Positions 24,480 through 33,804 are shown, counted from the stretch's first letter. The stretch is 64,000 bases of DNA from Catellatospora tritici (GCF_019083965.1 NZ_JAHRCY010000009.1:62001-126000), one strand, 5' to 3'. Program-made: numbers and translations. Notes: a model not told the origin generated them from the letters alone.

Positions 24480-25061
24480 TCAGGCGGCCGCCCGGCGGCG
24501 CCGCGGCAGGAGCAGCAGCAGGCCGATACCGGGCAGCAGCAGTGCCGAGCCGCCCAGCACCAGCACCCAGTGCTCGTCACCGGGACCGGTCTTGGCCAGG
24601 CTCTCCGGGCTGGTGCTGGTGCCCGGCTTGGGCGAGCTCGCCGCCCCGAACGAGATCTTCACGCTCGCCCGGTTCGCCTTCACCACGTCGTCGGAGGCCG
24701 ACGACGGCAGGATCTGCGCCGCGACCACGCACTGCCGCTTGGTGCAGTCGAACGACCCGAACTTCGCCGCGAGCTTCAACGTGACAGCCGGGATCTTCCC
24801 GCTGCCGTCGGCGTTGACGAACTGGGCACCCCCGGCGAGGTTGCAGTCGGTCGGCCCGACCGGGTCGGCGATGCACTGACCGATGGCGATCTGCTTCAGG
24901 TTCGCGGTGAACCCGGACCCGTTGACCGTGATCTGGGTGCCGTTCGACAGACCGCTGGACTTGCTCAGCGTCAACCGCGGCGCGGCCGCGGCGGGCTGGG
25001 CGTACAGCGGGACGGTCACCGCGACCGCGGCCAGCACCGCCACGACTCGTGCTCTCCACAT
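24480..25061 (-). CDS. Sortase-anchored neocarzinostatin-like surface protein
   Basis: Secreted protein of 193 aa. The signal peptide ends near AAAAPRLTL. Residues about 28-140 resemble the neocarzinostatin apoprotein fold (SKSSGLSNGTQITVNGSGF, IAIGQC, KRQCVVAAQIL). At about 153 stands LAKTG, the LAxTG signal used by class E sortases of actinomycetes, then a hydrophobic stretch and RRRRAAA. It is therefore likely to be linked to peptidoglycan. It is the last gene of the operon: the transporter stop TAG overlaps its ribosome-binding site (TAGGAGGAACCC before ATG). Confidence 0.8.
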   Translation of the reverse strand: MWRARVVAVLAAVAVTVPLYAQPAAAAPRLTLSKSSGLSNGTQITVNGSGFTANLKQIAIGQCIADPVGPTDCNLAGGAQFVNADGSGKIPAVTLKLAAKFGSFDCTKRQCVVAAQILPSSASDDVVKANRASVKISFGAASSPKPGTSTSPESLAKTGPGDEHWVLVLGGSALLLPGIGLLLLLPRRRRAAA

Positions 25062-25070
25062 GGGTTCCTC

Positions 25071-27845
25071 CTAGACAGCTATCCCGGACCTGTGCTCGGC
25101 CACCGGATCGGTGCCGAGGTACGACGCGACCACGGCCGGATGCGCCCGTACGGACGCGGTCGGCCCGTCGGCGATCACCCGGCCCGACTCCATGGCGACC
25201 AACCGGGGCGCCAGCCGTGCCAGCAGCGGCAGATCGTGCTCGATGACCACCAGGGCCACGCCCAGCTCGCGGTTGACCCGCAGCAGCAGCTCCCCCAGCG
25301 CGACCCCGTCGGCCTGGGACACCCCGGACGAGGGCTCGTCCAGCAGCAGCAGCGCCGGTTCCAGCGCGAGCAGGCAGGCCAGCTCGACGGTGCGCCGGGT
25401 GCCGGTGGACAGCGCGGCGACCGACCGGTCGGCGAGCTCGACCAGCCCGAACAGGTCGAGCAGGTCGCCGGTGCGCGCGGCCCGGTGGCGCTGCCCGGCG
25501 GTGGCACCCAGTGCGGCCGCGGCCAGCCCGGTTGGGTGCCGCCGCTGCCCGGCCACCTGCAGCGACTCGCGTACGGTCAGGGTCGGGAACAGCCGGGCGT
25601 CCTGGAACGAGCGGCCCAGGCCGCGCCGCGCCCGCCGCTGCGGGGGCAGCCGGGTGACGTCGTGCCCCGCCAGCAGCACCCGCCCGGCGTCGGGCCGGGT
25701 GTATCCGGCCAGGATCTCGAACAGCGTGGTCTTGCCCGCGCCGTTGGGCCCGATGATCCCGACGACCTCACCGGCGGCGACGTCGAGGTCCACCCCGGCG
25801 ACCGCCCGCACCCCACCGAACGACCGCGCCACCGCCCGCGCACTCAGCAGCGCCGTGCCACCCACCGGCACCTCGAAACTCGGCAGCCGCACCCGGGCCG
25901 GTGCCGTGCCGTCCACAGCCGCTCGCGAGCCCGGGAAGGCCGCCCCGCCCGCGCCGAGCGGCCGATCCTGCGGCTCCGCCACCAAGGCAGCACTGTCGGA
26001 TGTGGACAGCTCGGCGTTGCGGGCCCGTGACGGCAGCCGCTTCAGCAGCCGAGCCGGCGGTTCGCCCAGGCCGCCGGGCAGGAGCACCACCACGAGCAGC
26101 CAGCCGACGGTGAGCGCGGCCTGGCCGCCGATGCCGAGGTCGACCAGGGCGGGCAGGCCGACCAGCAGCAGGGCGCCCAGCAGTGGACCGCCGAGCACGC
26201 CCAGGCCACCGACGACGGTCAGCGCGACGGCGTCGATCCCGGCGGAGGCGGGGAAGCTGTTGACGGTGACCTGGGTCTGGCCATGGGCGATGACGACGCC
26301 GCCGAGGCCCGCCAGCACACCCGCGGCGGCGTACACCTGGAGTTTGCGCAGGGTGGCGGGCACGGCGAGGGCCTTGGCCGCGTCCTCGTTGTCGCGCAGG
26401 GCCAGCACCGTCAGCCCGAACCCGCCGGTACGCAGCCGGTGCGCCAGCCACAGCCCGAGCCCCAGCATCAGCAGCGCGAACAGGTAGTAGTCCTTGGCCA
26501 GCAGCAGCGGGTAGCCGTGCCACTGCGGCTTGGCCGCCTCGACCCCGTCGCCCAGCAGCACCGGCAGGCGCAGCAGCCAGCCCTCGGCGGCCAGCGCGAA
26601 CGCGAGGCTCACCGCCGCCAGCGCGAGCCCGCGCAGCCGCAGCGCGGGCAGCCCGACCAGGGCCGCCGCGACCGCCGCCGCCGCGCATCCCGCCAGCGCC
26701 GCCGTGAAGAAGTTGCCGCTGACGGCGGCGACGTGCAGGGACACGGCCGCCCCGATACCGGCGAAGGCGAACTGGCCCAGCGACAGTTCCCCGGCCAGGC
26801 CGGTCACCAGCAGCACCGACAGCCCGACCAGCGCGAACCCGGCGACAGTGGTCAGCACCGACGCGGTCTCGTTGCTGACCAGGTACGCCAGCCCTGCCGC
26901 CGCCAGCAGCCCGAGCGCCGTGACGACGCGGCCCAGCACGGTGCCCGGCTGCGGCACGCTGCGGGGCCAGCCGGCCTGTCCGCTGTCGCGGCGACCCAAC
27001 CGGGGTTGGCAGAGCAACGTGACCAGGATGAACAACGCCAGAGCCAGGCTCACCCCGCCACGCCCGGCGCCCCAGGACAGCAGCACCCGCTCGGCGACGC
27101 CGATCCCCAGGCACGCCGCGAGCGCCCTGGGCAGCGACGACATCCGCGCCGCGACCGCACCGGCCAGGCCCCGCAGCAGCAGCTCCGGACCGAGGGTGTC
27201 GATGGACTGCGCGCCCTGCGTCGGCGTGACCAGGATGGCCGAGAATGCCGCGACCGCACCGGCGACCGCCCAGGCCAGCGTGGTCATCCGGGCGGCGGGC
27301 ACGCCGTCGAGCCGGGCCATGTCCGGCGCGTCGGCGGCGGCGCGCAGGCCCAGGCCGACCCGACTGCGGCGCAGCAGCAGCGCCAGCGCGCCGAACAGCA
27401 CCGGCGCCAACAGCGCCATCGCCACGAACGCGGGGCCGATCGGGGTCCGACCGAGTGTGAACGTCGGCAGGCCGGGCGGGCGCGGGAAGGTGAGGCCGCT
27501 CAGCCCCTGGCTGTTGAGCAGCAGCGCGGCGATCAGAATGAACTGCGACAGCCCCAGCGTGGCGATCATGCCGGTGACCGCGGGCCGGTGGCGCAGGCGG
27601 CGTACGACGACGACCTCGATCGCGGCCGCCACCGCCCCGGCGGCGACCATGGCCAGCGGGAACGCCACCCAGTACGGCAGCACCCCGGCGGTCACCACCT
27701 TGCCGAGCACCGCCGCGCCGAAGACGCCGACCGAGCCGTGCGCGAAGTTGACGAACCGGCTGGACCGGTACACCAGCACCAGCCCGACCGCGAGCAGCCC
27801 GTAGGTCAGCCCGGTGAACAGTCCCAGCACCACCGCGTCGATCAC
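25071..27845 (-). CDS. Branched-chain-type ABC transporter: LivH-LivM-LivG fusion
   Basis: One chain of 924 aa with three parts. LivH-like permease (residues about 1-290: GLFTGLTYGLLAVGLVLVYR, NFAHG). LivM-like permease (about 310-620: GLAGELSLGQFAFAGIGA, RDNEDAAKALAVPA). LivG-like ATPase (about 660-924: GPNGAGKTT near 702, LLLLDEPSSGVS). The ATPase signature is unusual: ALSTGTRRTVELACLLA instead of the usual LSGGQ-type motif. The GTG overlaps the LivF stop (GTGA). It pairs with LivF and the binding protein upstream to make a complete importer; amino acids or small amides are the usual family substrates. Confidence 0.85.
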   Translation of the reverse strand: MIDAVVLGLFTGLTYGLLAVGLVLVYRSSRFVNFAHGSVGVFGAAVLGKVVTAGVLPYWVAFPLAMVAAGAVAAAIEVVVVRRLRHRPAVTGMIATLGLSQFILIAALLLNSQGLSGLTFPRPPGLPTFTLGRTPIGPAFVAMALLAPVLFGALALLLRRSRVGLGLRAAADAPDMARLDGVPAARMTTLAWAVAGAVAAFSAILVTPTQGAQSIDTLGPELLLRGLAGAVAARMSSLPRALAACLGIGVAERVLLSWGAGRGGVSLALALFILVTLLCQPRLGRRDSGQAGWPRSVPQPGTVLGRVVTALGLLAAAGLAYLVSNETASVLTTVAGFALVGLSVLLVTGLAGELSLGQFAFAGIGAAVSLHVAAVSGNFFTAALAGCAAAAVAAALVGLPALRLRGLALAAVSLAFALAAEGWLLRLPVLLGDGVEAAKPQWHGYPLLLAKDYYLFALLMLGLGLWLAHRLRTGGFGLTVLALRDNEDAAKALAVPATLRKLQVYAAAGVLAGLGGVVIAHGQTQVTVNSFPASAGIDAVALTVVGGLGVLGGPLLGALLLVGLPALVDLGIGGQAALTVGWLLVVVLLPGGLGEPPARLLKRLPSRARNAELSTSDSAALVAEPQDRPLGAGGAAFPGSRAAVDGTAPARVRLPSFEVPVGGTALLSARAVARSFGGVRAVAGVDLDVAAGEVVGIIGPNGAGKTTLFEILAGYTRPDAGRVLLAGHDVTRLPPQRRARRGLGRSFQDARLFPTLTVRESLQVAGQRRHPTGLAAAALGATAGQRHRAARTGDLLDLFGLVELADRSVAALSTGTRRTVELACLLALEPALLLLDEPSSGVSQADGVALGELLLRVNRELGVALVVIEHDLPLLARLAPRLVAMESGRVIADGPTASVRAHPAVVASYLGTDPVAEHRSGIAV

Positions 27846-28558
27846 GAGTGGCCGCCCAGCATCAGCGAGCGGACCAGCTCCGGCCGCCCGGCCAGGCGCG
27901 CCGCGTCGTGCTCGGCCGCGACCGCGCCCTTCTCCAGGAAGTACAGCCGGTCGGCCAGGGACAGGGCCACGTTGACCGACTGCTCGACGATCAGCATCGC
28001 CACACCGGTGGCGTTGATGCGCCGCAGCATCTCCAGCAGCCCCCCGACGACGATCGGGGCCAGGCCCAGCGACAGCTCGTCGACCAGCAGCAGCCGGGGC
28101 CGCTGCACCAGGGCCTTGGCCAGCACCAGCATCTGCCGCTCGCCGCCGGACAGGGTGGCGGCGGGCTGGTGCGCCCGCCGGGCCAGGCGCGGAAAGACGG
28201 CCAGCGCCGCGTCCAGCCCGGCGCGGGCGTCGGCGCCCCGCATGCGGTACCCCTGCAGGCGCAGGTTCTCCAGCACCGTCAGCGAGCCGTACGCGGCCTG
28301 CCCGACGACGGTGCTCAGCCCGAGCCGCACCCGACGGGCGGCGGGCACGGCGGTGACGTCGGCGCCGAACAACTCCACCGTGCCCGACGTGGGCCGATGC
28401 AGGCCGGACAGCACCCGCAGCAGCGTGGACTTGCCGACCCCGTTGGGCCCGCACAGCCCGACCAGTTCCCCGGGGCCGACCCGCAGATCGACCCCGAACA
28501 GCGCCTGCACCGGGCCGTACGCGCAGCAGACCCCGGTGGCGGTGAGCGCGTCAGTCAA
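27842..28558 (-). CDS. livF: Branched-chain-type ABC transporter ATP-binding protein (LivF)
   Basis: ABC ATPase of 238 aa with Walker A GPNGVGKST, signature LSGGERQ and Walker B LLLVDELSLGLAP, where the usual DEP is DEL. LivF-type ending (VEQSVNVALSLADRLYFLEKG). The start is a TTG inside the end of the binding-protein gene (8-base overlap), chosen because AGGAGG lies 6 bases upstream and the length then fits LivF. It pairs with the ATPase part of the downstream fusion. Confidence 0.88.
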   Translation of the reverse strand: MTDALTATGVCCAYGPVQALFGVDLRVGPGELVGLCGPNGVGKSTLLRVLSGLHRPTSGTVELFGADVTAVPAARRVRLGLSTVVGQAAYGSLTVLENLRLQGYRMRGADARAGLDAALAVFPRLARRAHQPAATLSGGERQMLVLAKALVQRPRLLLVDELSLGLAPIVVGGLLEMLRRINATGVAMLIVEQSVNVALSLADRLYFLEKGAVAAEHDAARLAGRPELVRSLMLGGHS

Positions 28559-29882
28559 AGCGCACCTCCTCGCCCCGGTAGGTGAAGCAGGAGCAGCCGG
28601 CGTCGTACGCCAGCACCCGGTAGCCACCCCCGGCGGTCCGACGGCCGCCGCCCATCCCGCCGCTGATCCCGGCGGCCGGCCTGAACCCGTCCCCGAGCGC
28701 GGCCGCCGCCTGGGCGAACGCGGTCGCGTTGAGGTTCGGTCCGAGGTCCTTCGCAGCGGCGTGCAGCAGCAGCGCGGCGTCGCAGTAGGTCAGCGCGATC
28801 CGCGCGTTCTCCCTGGTCTTGAAGGTCTGCCCGGCCGCGCCGAAGATGTCCAGGCACCGCTTCTCGGCGTCGCCGCCGGGGAACGGGACCTGGCTGTCGG
28901 GCACGTCCTGGCTGGGGTTGAAGCCGAGGCCGACCATGTCCCGCAGCGCGGCGGGCGGGATGGTGGACGGGTTGTTCACCAGGAACGCCGGATTGTCGAA
29001 ACTGGACACCGCGTACCGAGCGGTGAACTCCTGCGCCGCCGCCGTGGTGAGGAAGAACGAGGCGAGCCGGGCACCGCCGAGGAACACCACCCGGGTCACG
29101 CCCTTGCCGCGGAAGTCGACGGCGGCCTGGTTGAGCCCGGCGTTGAGGGTGCCGAGGTCGGTGGTGTCGACCCAGGCGACGGTCGCGGTGGTGCCCAGCC
29201 GGGCCAGCTCCGGCGCGGCCAGCCCGGTGTAGACGGCCCGGTTGGTCGGGGTGTCCGCGGCGACCACCCCGACCGCGCTGCCCGAGACCAGGAAACCCTG
29301 CTCGGACAGCGTCTTGAGCAGCGCCCGCACGAAGGAGTCGTAGCCCGGATAGCTGGCCGACCACAGGTATGGCGCGAGTCGGGCGTAGGTGGCGTCGTCG
29401 GTGGCGACCAGGGTCGCGTCCAGCACCAGGGTGTGCCGCTGGGCGTAACACGGGCGGGCGTTGGCCTGGAACTGTCCGGTCAGGACCACCGCGAACGCCC
29501 GGTCGTCCTGGGTGATCTGGTTGCACAGCTTCTCCTCGGCCGCCGGGGAGTCGTCGCCGGCCTCGTAGCTGCGGTAGACGGCCTCCAGGCGCCGACCGGC
29601 GATGCCGCCGTTGGCGTTGATCCACGTCTGCAACGCCTTGACCTGCTCGGGCAGGTTCCCGGCATCGGCGGTGCGGAAGCCGGTGAAGGCGCTGGTCTTG
29701 CCCAGGTCGACGCCGACGAACACCACCTTGACGGTGCTGTCGGTGACGCCGGGGCCGACGCCGTCGGCGGTGGCGGTGCCGGGCTGGTCGAGGGCGCCCG
29801 GCATGACGGCCGAGCAGCCGGTGAAGGCGAGCACGGCGGCGGCCGCGACCGCGCCGAGCCGCAGGAGCAGAGGTCGGTCCAC
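28551..29882 (-). CDS. Substrate-binding lipoprotein of the ABC transporter
   Basis: Periplasmic-binding-protein type I lipoprotein (443 aa). The lipobox LAFTGC gives a lipidated Cys near residue 23. The mature part follows the LivK/amide-binding fold (VKVVFVGVDLGKTSAF, WINANGGIAGRRLEAVYR, FLTTAAAQEFTARYAVSSF). The C-terminus (GGGYRVLAYDAGCSCFTYRGEEVRF) has two extra cysteines. It starts with GTG just after the stop of the upstream surface-protein gene. It delivers the substrate to the LivHMG/LivF importer. Confidence 0.85.
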   Translation of the reverse strand: MDRPLLLRLGAVAAAAVLAFTGCSAVMPGALDQPGTATADGVGPGVTDSTVKVVFVGVDLGKTSAFTGFRTADAGNLPEQVKALQTWINANGGIAGRRLEAVYRSYEAGDDSPAAEEKLCNQITQDDRAFAVVLTGQFQANARPCYAQRHTLVLDATLVATDDATYARLAPYLWSASYPGYDSFVRALLKTLSEQGFLVSGSAVGVVAADTPTNRAVYTGLAAPELARLGTTATVAWVDTTDLGTLNAGLNQAAVDFRGKGVTRVVFLGGARLASFFLTTAAAQEFTARYAVSSFDNPAFLVNNPSTIPPAALRDMVGLGFNPSQDVPDSQVPFPGGDAEKRCLDIFGAAGQTFKTRENARIALTYCDAALLLHAAAKDLGPNLNATAFAQAAAALGDGFRPAAGISGGMGGGRRTAGGGYRVLAYDAGCSCFTYRGEEVRFD

Positions 29883-29885
29883 GGG

Positions 29886-31082
29886 TCACCCGTTTCGTGG
29901 TCGGGTCAGGTGTTCGTCGAGCGCGGCCAGATCGACGACGGCGTCGGGCTGCTCGGGTGCGGCGGTGTGCAGCAGCCGGTCCAGGTCGGCCGGATCGAGT
30001 CGCCCCGCCGCCAGGCGGCGCAGGCGGCCCGCGCCGGGGGCATCGTCGAAGACCAGGTACGCCTGGAGTGCGGGCAGCCGCACCACGGCGGGCAGCAGCA
30101 CCTCGCCGGTGCCGGGCAGCGCAGGCACGACGCGGTCACGGCGACGGCGGACCAGCCGGAGCACGCCGTACGCGATCATGGCGGCGCCGATCACGTTGAG
30201 CACCACCAGCCCCCACGGGTACGCCTGGTGCACCGCCCTGGCCTGGCCGAGTCCGCCCAGTTCGGCGGTGACCGGATACGCCCCGAACGCCGCGAACGGA
30301 ATGGTCACCGGCACCTCGAAGGTGCGGGTCTCCCCCGGTCGCAGCTGCCCGGTCGGCGGCGTGGGCACGCCCTCGGCGCTGCGGCCGACCCGGACCACCA
30401 GCGGCGCCCCGTCCAGCGGCTGGCTGCCCGCGTTGCGCACGGTGTAGACGAGCGTGCGGTGCTGCACGCCGCCGAACCACGCCGCCGTCGCGCTACCGCC
30501 GGTCAGTCGCGCCGCGATCACCTCCAGCCGGGCCCGCACCCGGCCGGGCACCGGCGCCGGGCCGGTGGCGTGGCCGGTCAGCTCGATCGGCGCGTCTACG
30601 TGGCCGCCGCCGCCACCGGGACCGACCTCGGCCACGTGCACGACGCAGGGGCATGGCCGGGGCGGGTCGCCGACGGTCAGCTCGACCGCGAACGTGCCGT
30701 CGGCACGGGCGACGGTCGCCAGCGCGGCCCGCATGTCGCATGCGGACGATCCGGGCAGGGCCAGCTCGCCACAGGTGACCAGCTGGATCAGCGCGCCCTG
30801 CGGCCAGCCGGTGCCGGTGACCCGGAGGTGGTCTCCGGCCTGTGCCCGCGCGGCGGCGAGGCTCACACCGCGCCCCGGCTCGGCCGCCGCCGCGACGGCG
30901 GCCGGGCCGACGAGCGCGAACACGCCGCAGCAGGACACCGCCGCGGCGGCGAGGTGCACCGCCGCGAACCGCTCGGCGGAGACCCGGCGGCGCGCCGAAC
31001 GCGTGCGGGCACGCCCGGGGCGGGCGATGTTGGTCGGCTCGGCCACGGCAGCCGGGGTGAGGTCGGTGCGCGGCCAGGTCAC
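29886..31082 (-). CDS. Membrane-anchored surface protein with neocarzinostatin-like domain
   Basis: Protein of 398 aa not assignable to a characterised family. An Arg-rich N-terminus and hydrophobic segment (VHLAAAAVSCCGVFALVGPAA) act as signal. Residues about 75-160 have a neocarzinostatin-like beta-domain (VTGTGWPQGALIQLVTCGEL, then ADGTFAVELTVGD). A second beta-domain follows (LVYTVRNAGSQPLDG, PGETRTFEVPV). A transmembrane helix near WGLVVLNVIGAAMIAYGVLRLV is followed by RRRR and a cytoplasmic tail. The GTG overlaps the upstream stop (GTGA), which shows tight coupling to the DUF916-type gene. Confidence 0.65.
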   Translation of the reverse strand: MTWPRTDLTPAAVAEPTNIARPGRARTRSARRRVSAERFAAVHLAAAAVSCCGVFALVGPAAVAAAAEPGRGVSLAAARAQAGDHLRVTGTGWPQGALIQLVTCGELALPGSSACDMRAALATVARADGTFAVELTVGDPPRPCPCVVHVAEVGPGGGGGHVDAPIELTGHATGPAPVPGRVRARLEVIAARLTGGSATAAWFGGVQHRTLVYTVRNAGSQPLDGAPLVVRVGRSAEGVPTPPTGQLRPGETRTFEVPVTIPFAAFGAYPVTAELGGLGQARAVHQAYPWGLVVLNVIGAAMIAYGVLRLVRRRRDRVVPALPGTGEVLLPAVVRLPALQAYLVFDDAPGAGRLRRLAAGRLDPADLDRLLHTAAPEQPDAVVDLAALDEHLTRPRNG

Positions 31083-32029
31083 GAGATGCCTCGCGGGCGG
31101 CGCAGGCGGGCGCGGCGGCGCCGGCGGATCAGCACTGTCGCCACGGCGAGCAGCGCGGCCAGGGCGGCGAGCAGTTGCCATCCGCCGGTGACGGTGGTGA
31201 CCTCGGTGCCCGCGCGGATGCCGCTGTCGGCGGTGACGGTGACGGTGGTGGTCACGACGTCCACCGGCCAGGCGCCGCGCAGGGCCGTACGCAGCACCGT
31301 CTGCGCGCCGGGCACCAGGTCGAGCCGCGGCACGGGTCCGGTGTGGACGTCGTGTCCGAACAGGCCGGCGGAGGTGACGGTGATCGTCGGCGCGAGGTGC
31401 AGGTTGCCGGTGTTGGTGACCGTGTACGCGACCCGATCCCGCTCGGCGGTCGCCTCGCCGACGGTGAGCGCCGGCACGGCCGGGCCGCTGACCCGCAGGT
31501 AGACGCGGGCGGCCACGGCCTGCCGCACGGCGATGGCGACCCCGCCGCCGTCGAGTTGCCCGCTCGGCGCGGCCTCGGCCACCACGATGCCGCCGACGTG
31601 GTCGCCGGGGCTGGCGTTGGGGGGCACCACGACCGTGAACGGGATGTCGGCCTGGCGGCGGGCGGGCACGACCAGGTCGGTGACGCCGGTGCTGGTCCAG
31701 GCGCCGATGTCGTGCTGGGGCTGGGTCTGTTCGCGCAGGCCGAAGCCGCCGTCGTCGGCGGTGTTGTAGGCGTCGGCGCCGTAGACGCGCAGGCTGAGGG
31801 CGGTGTCGGTGTGGTTGGTGACCCGTACCGAATCGAGTACGGTCTGGCCGGGCGGCGACTCCAGGAAGAAGTACTGCCGGGCGGCCGGGGTCGGCGTCTT
31901 CGGCGGGGTGGGCACCACGGCCCACCGGCCGTTGCCCGCGGCCGCGGCGGGCGGCGCCGGGACGGTTGCCAGCGCCGCGCCCAGCAGCAGGGCTGTCAGC
32001 GCGGCGGCGGTACGGACCAGCGTGGTCAT
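31079..32029 (-). CDS. DUF916-type (WxL-interacting) membrane protein
   Basis: Protein of 316 aa with signal peptide (TAAALTALLLGAALATVPAP). It has the two-domain layout of WxL-interacting proteins: a peptidoglycan-binding-type first half (YFFLESPPGQTVLDSVRVTN, PPNASPGDHVGGIVV) and a second half (VTNTGNLHLAPTITVTSAGL, VPRLDLVPGAQTVLRT). A C-terminal transmembrane helix (LLAALAALLAVATVLI) and Arg-rich tail follow. In Firmicutes such proteins act with WxL surface proteins, and here the WxL-like gene is directly upstream. GGGGAG precedes the ATG at 7 bases. Confidence 0.75.
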   Translation of the reverse strand: MTTLVRTAAALTALLLGAALATVPAPPAAAAGNGRWAVVPTPPKTPTPAARQYFFLESPPGQTVLDSVRVTNHTDTALSLRVYGADAYNTADDGGFGLREQTQPQHDIGAWTSTGVTDLVVPARRQADIPFTVVVPPNASPGDHVGGIVVAEAAPSGQLDGGGVAIAVRQAVAARVYLRVSGPAVPALTVGEATAERDRVAYTVTNTGNLHLAPTITVTSAGLFGHDVHTGPVPRLDLVPGAQTVLRTALRGAWPVDVVTTTVTVTADSGIRAGTEVTTVTGGWQLLAALAALLAVATVLIRRRRRARLRRPRGIS

Positions 32030-32109
32030 GGACCGACTCCCCGATGCTTGAATGGATCGCAGAATCAACGCGCAGGACCCGCCGACGGCAGGTTTGCGCC
32101 CTCGATCGG

Positions 32110-32142
32110 CCGGTGGGGACGGATAGCGCCCGCCCCCACCGG
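32110..32142 (-). terminator. Hairpin downstream of the WxL-like gene
   Basis: CCGGTGGGG pairs with CCCCACCGG over a 15-base loop, in the 119-base gap between the WxL-like gene and the rest of the operon. It may partly stop transcription so that the surface protein is made in excess. Confidence 0.45.
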
Positions 32143-32148
32143 TCCCGG

Positions 32149-33804
32149 TCAGCTCAGCGTCAGCGTGAGCGTCGCGGTGTACGAACCGGCCAGCTGGTTG
32201 GTTGGCACGGTCAGGGCGAGCGCCGCGGAGGCGTCGAAGCTGCCGCCGGTGCCTGCCGTGTCGGCCGGGGCCGAGCACAGCGTGGCGCCGTTGACGGGGC
32301 CTGCCGAGCCCGCGACCGCGGTCACGGCGTTGGTCGCGCCGGCGGTGCCGGTGCAGGCAGGCGTCCAGGACAGGTTCGCCTTCGGGATGGTGCCGCCGGG
32401 GGTGCCGGTGAAGTCGGTGACCGTACCGACCAGGCTCCAGCCGAAGGTGCTGCCGCGGTAGTCCGTCACCGTGATCGGCGCCAGGGCGCCGGTGCTGGTG
32501 TGGACGGTGCCGTCGAGCGTGACGCCCGACAGCACGATGTTGCCGGTGCCCGCCGCGCGGCCCATCGCGAGGTTGCCCGCGGTGACCGTCTGCGACAGGT
32601 TGTAGCTCAGCCCGCACGTTCCAGTCGTCGCCGTGCCCGTCTTCGCGACGCAGGAGTCGGCCGAGGCCGCCCAGGCCGCGACGGCGAACAGGGTGCTCGG
32701 ACCGACGCCCGACGACGCACCGAGGTACGCGGTGGCGGCGGCGTTGACGACGTACGTGCCGCTGATGCCGCCGGTCGCCGAGGCGGTCACACCCACGGGG
32801 GCGTCACTGGTCGGGTTGGGCGGCGGCGGTCCGGTCAGCGCCTGGTAGCCGCGGATCGCGACGGCGCTGCCGGGGTTCCAGTTCGTGCCGGTCACGGTGA
32901 CCGAGGTGCCCGCCCCGCCGCCACCAGGGGTGATGGCGATGCTCGGCGTGCCCAGGATGGTGATCGGCGTGACCACGGTGTTGACACCGTCGGTGACCGC
33001 GAGCGTGCGGGCACCGGTGGTGGCTCCGGCCGGTACGGCCAGGGTGCCGCTGCCGGCCCCGGTGCCGTCCGTGCTGCCGGTGCCCGAACCTTCGCCGGTG
33101 CCGTTACCGGCCGCGTCCTTGAGCGACGCGGACAGCGTGGCGCCGGACGCGAGGCCCGAGACCGCGTAGGTGATGGTGTTGCCGGCGCGGGCATGCGTGC
33201 TGACACTCTGCCCGGACACCGCGGTGACGTGCACCGATCCGTCGAAGACGGTGAACGGCTCCGCGATGGTGGTCGCCTGCGGCGCGGCCTTCTGGTCGCG
33301 GTCGCCCGCGGCCGAGCAGTACGTGGCCGCGGTGGCGTTGGCGAACTTGATCTGGCTGACCGTGGCGGTGGCGGCACCGGCCGCTCCGGCGACGAACGTG
33401 CCCGTCGCCGTGATCGGACCTAGTGGGACGTAGGGGTCCTTCGCCGCCGCCGGGTAGGCGGCCAGGTTCAGGTTCACCGAACCCGACTGCGACCCGCCGA
33501 GCGCGATCTTCACGATCACCGGCACGTCGCCCGGATTCAGCGGTGCGGGCCCGTTGGTGACACCTGCCGCAGCGGTGAAGGTGACCGTCACGGTCTGCCC
33601 CGGCGTCGGCGTGGCCGGCGACAGGGTGAGCCCGAACGTGTCACTCCACGTGCTGGGCGAGCTGCCCGTGCCCGTGTCGCCGAAGTACAGGCGGCAACCC
33701 AGCGAGTCCGCCGTCGGCCCGTACGCCTGAGCGGATGTGCTGCTCAGGCCGAGCGCGGCGACGACCACGAGACTGCTGGTTCCGACCGCCAGTTTCTTTC
33801 GCAT
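32149..33804 (-). CDS. Secreted WxL-like surface protein
   Basis: Exported protein of 551 aa with a clear signal peptide (MRKKLAVGTSSLVVVAALGL, cleavage near SAQA). Ig-like or invasin-like beta-domains fill the middle, including a Gly/Thr-rich linker (GEGSGTGSTDGTGAGSGTL). The last 100 residues resemble a WxL C-terminal domain: APITVTDYRGSTFGWSLVGT, IPKANLSWTP and the ending LTVPTNQLAGSYTATLTLTL. One Trp of the canonical pair is present (FGWSL); the second is Leu. WxL domains bind peptidoglycan without covalent linkage. First gene of the operon. Confidence 0.75.
   Translation of the reverse strand: MRKKLAVGTSSLVVVAALGLSSTSAQAYGPTADSLGCRLYFGDTGTGSSPSTWSDTFGLTLSPATPTPGQTVTVTFTAAAGVTNGPAPLNPGDVPVIVKIALGGSQSGSVNLNLAAYPAAAKDPYVPLGPITATGTFVAGAAGAATATVSQIKFANATAATYCSAAGDRDQKAAPQATTIAEPFTVFDGSVHVTAVSGQSVSTHARAGNTITYAVSGLASGATLSASLKDAAGNGTGEGSGTGSTDGTGAGSGTLAVPAGATTGARTLAVTDGVNTVVTPITILGTPSIAITPGGGGAGTSVTVTGTNWNPGSAVAIRGYQALTGPPPPNPTSDAPVGVTASATGGISGTYVVNAAATAYLGASSGVGPSTLFAVAAWAASADSCVAKTGTATTGTCGLSYNLSQTVTAGNLAMGRAAGTGNIVLSGVTLDGTVHTSTGALAPITVTDYRGSTFGWSLVGTVTDFTGTPGGTIPKANLSWTPACTGTAGATNAVTAVAGSAGPVNGATLCSAPADTAGTGGSFDASAALALTVPTNQLAGSYTATLTLTLS

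Noticed and set aside
26283..31502. A plus-strand open frame of 1739 codons antisense to the ABC transporter and surface-protein genes
   Set aside because: Composition is Gln/Arg/His/Gly-rich with no domain, and the minus strand carries clear LivH/LivM/LivG, LivF, lipoprotein and DUF916 motifs over the same DNA. Long antisense frames are normal at this GC content.
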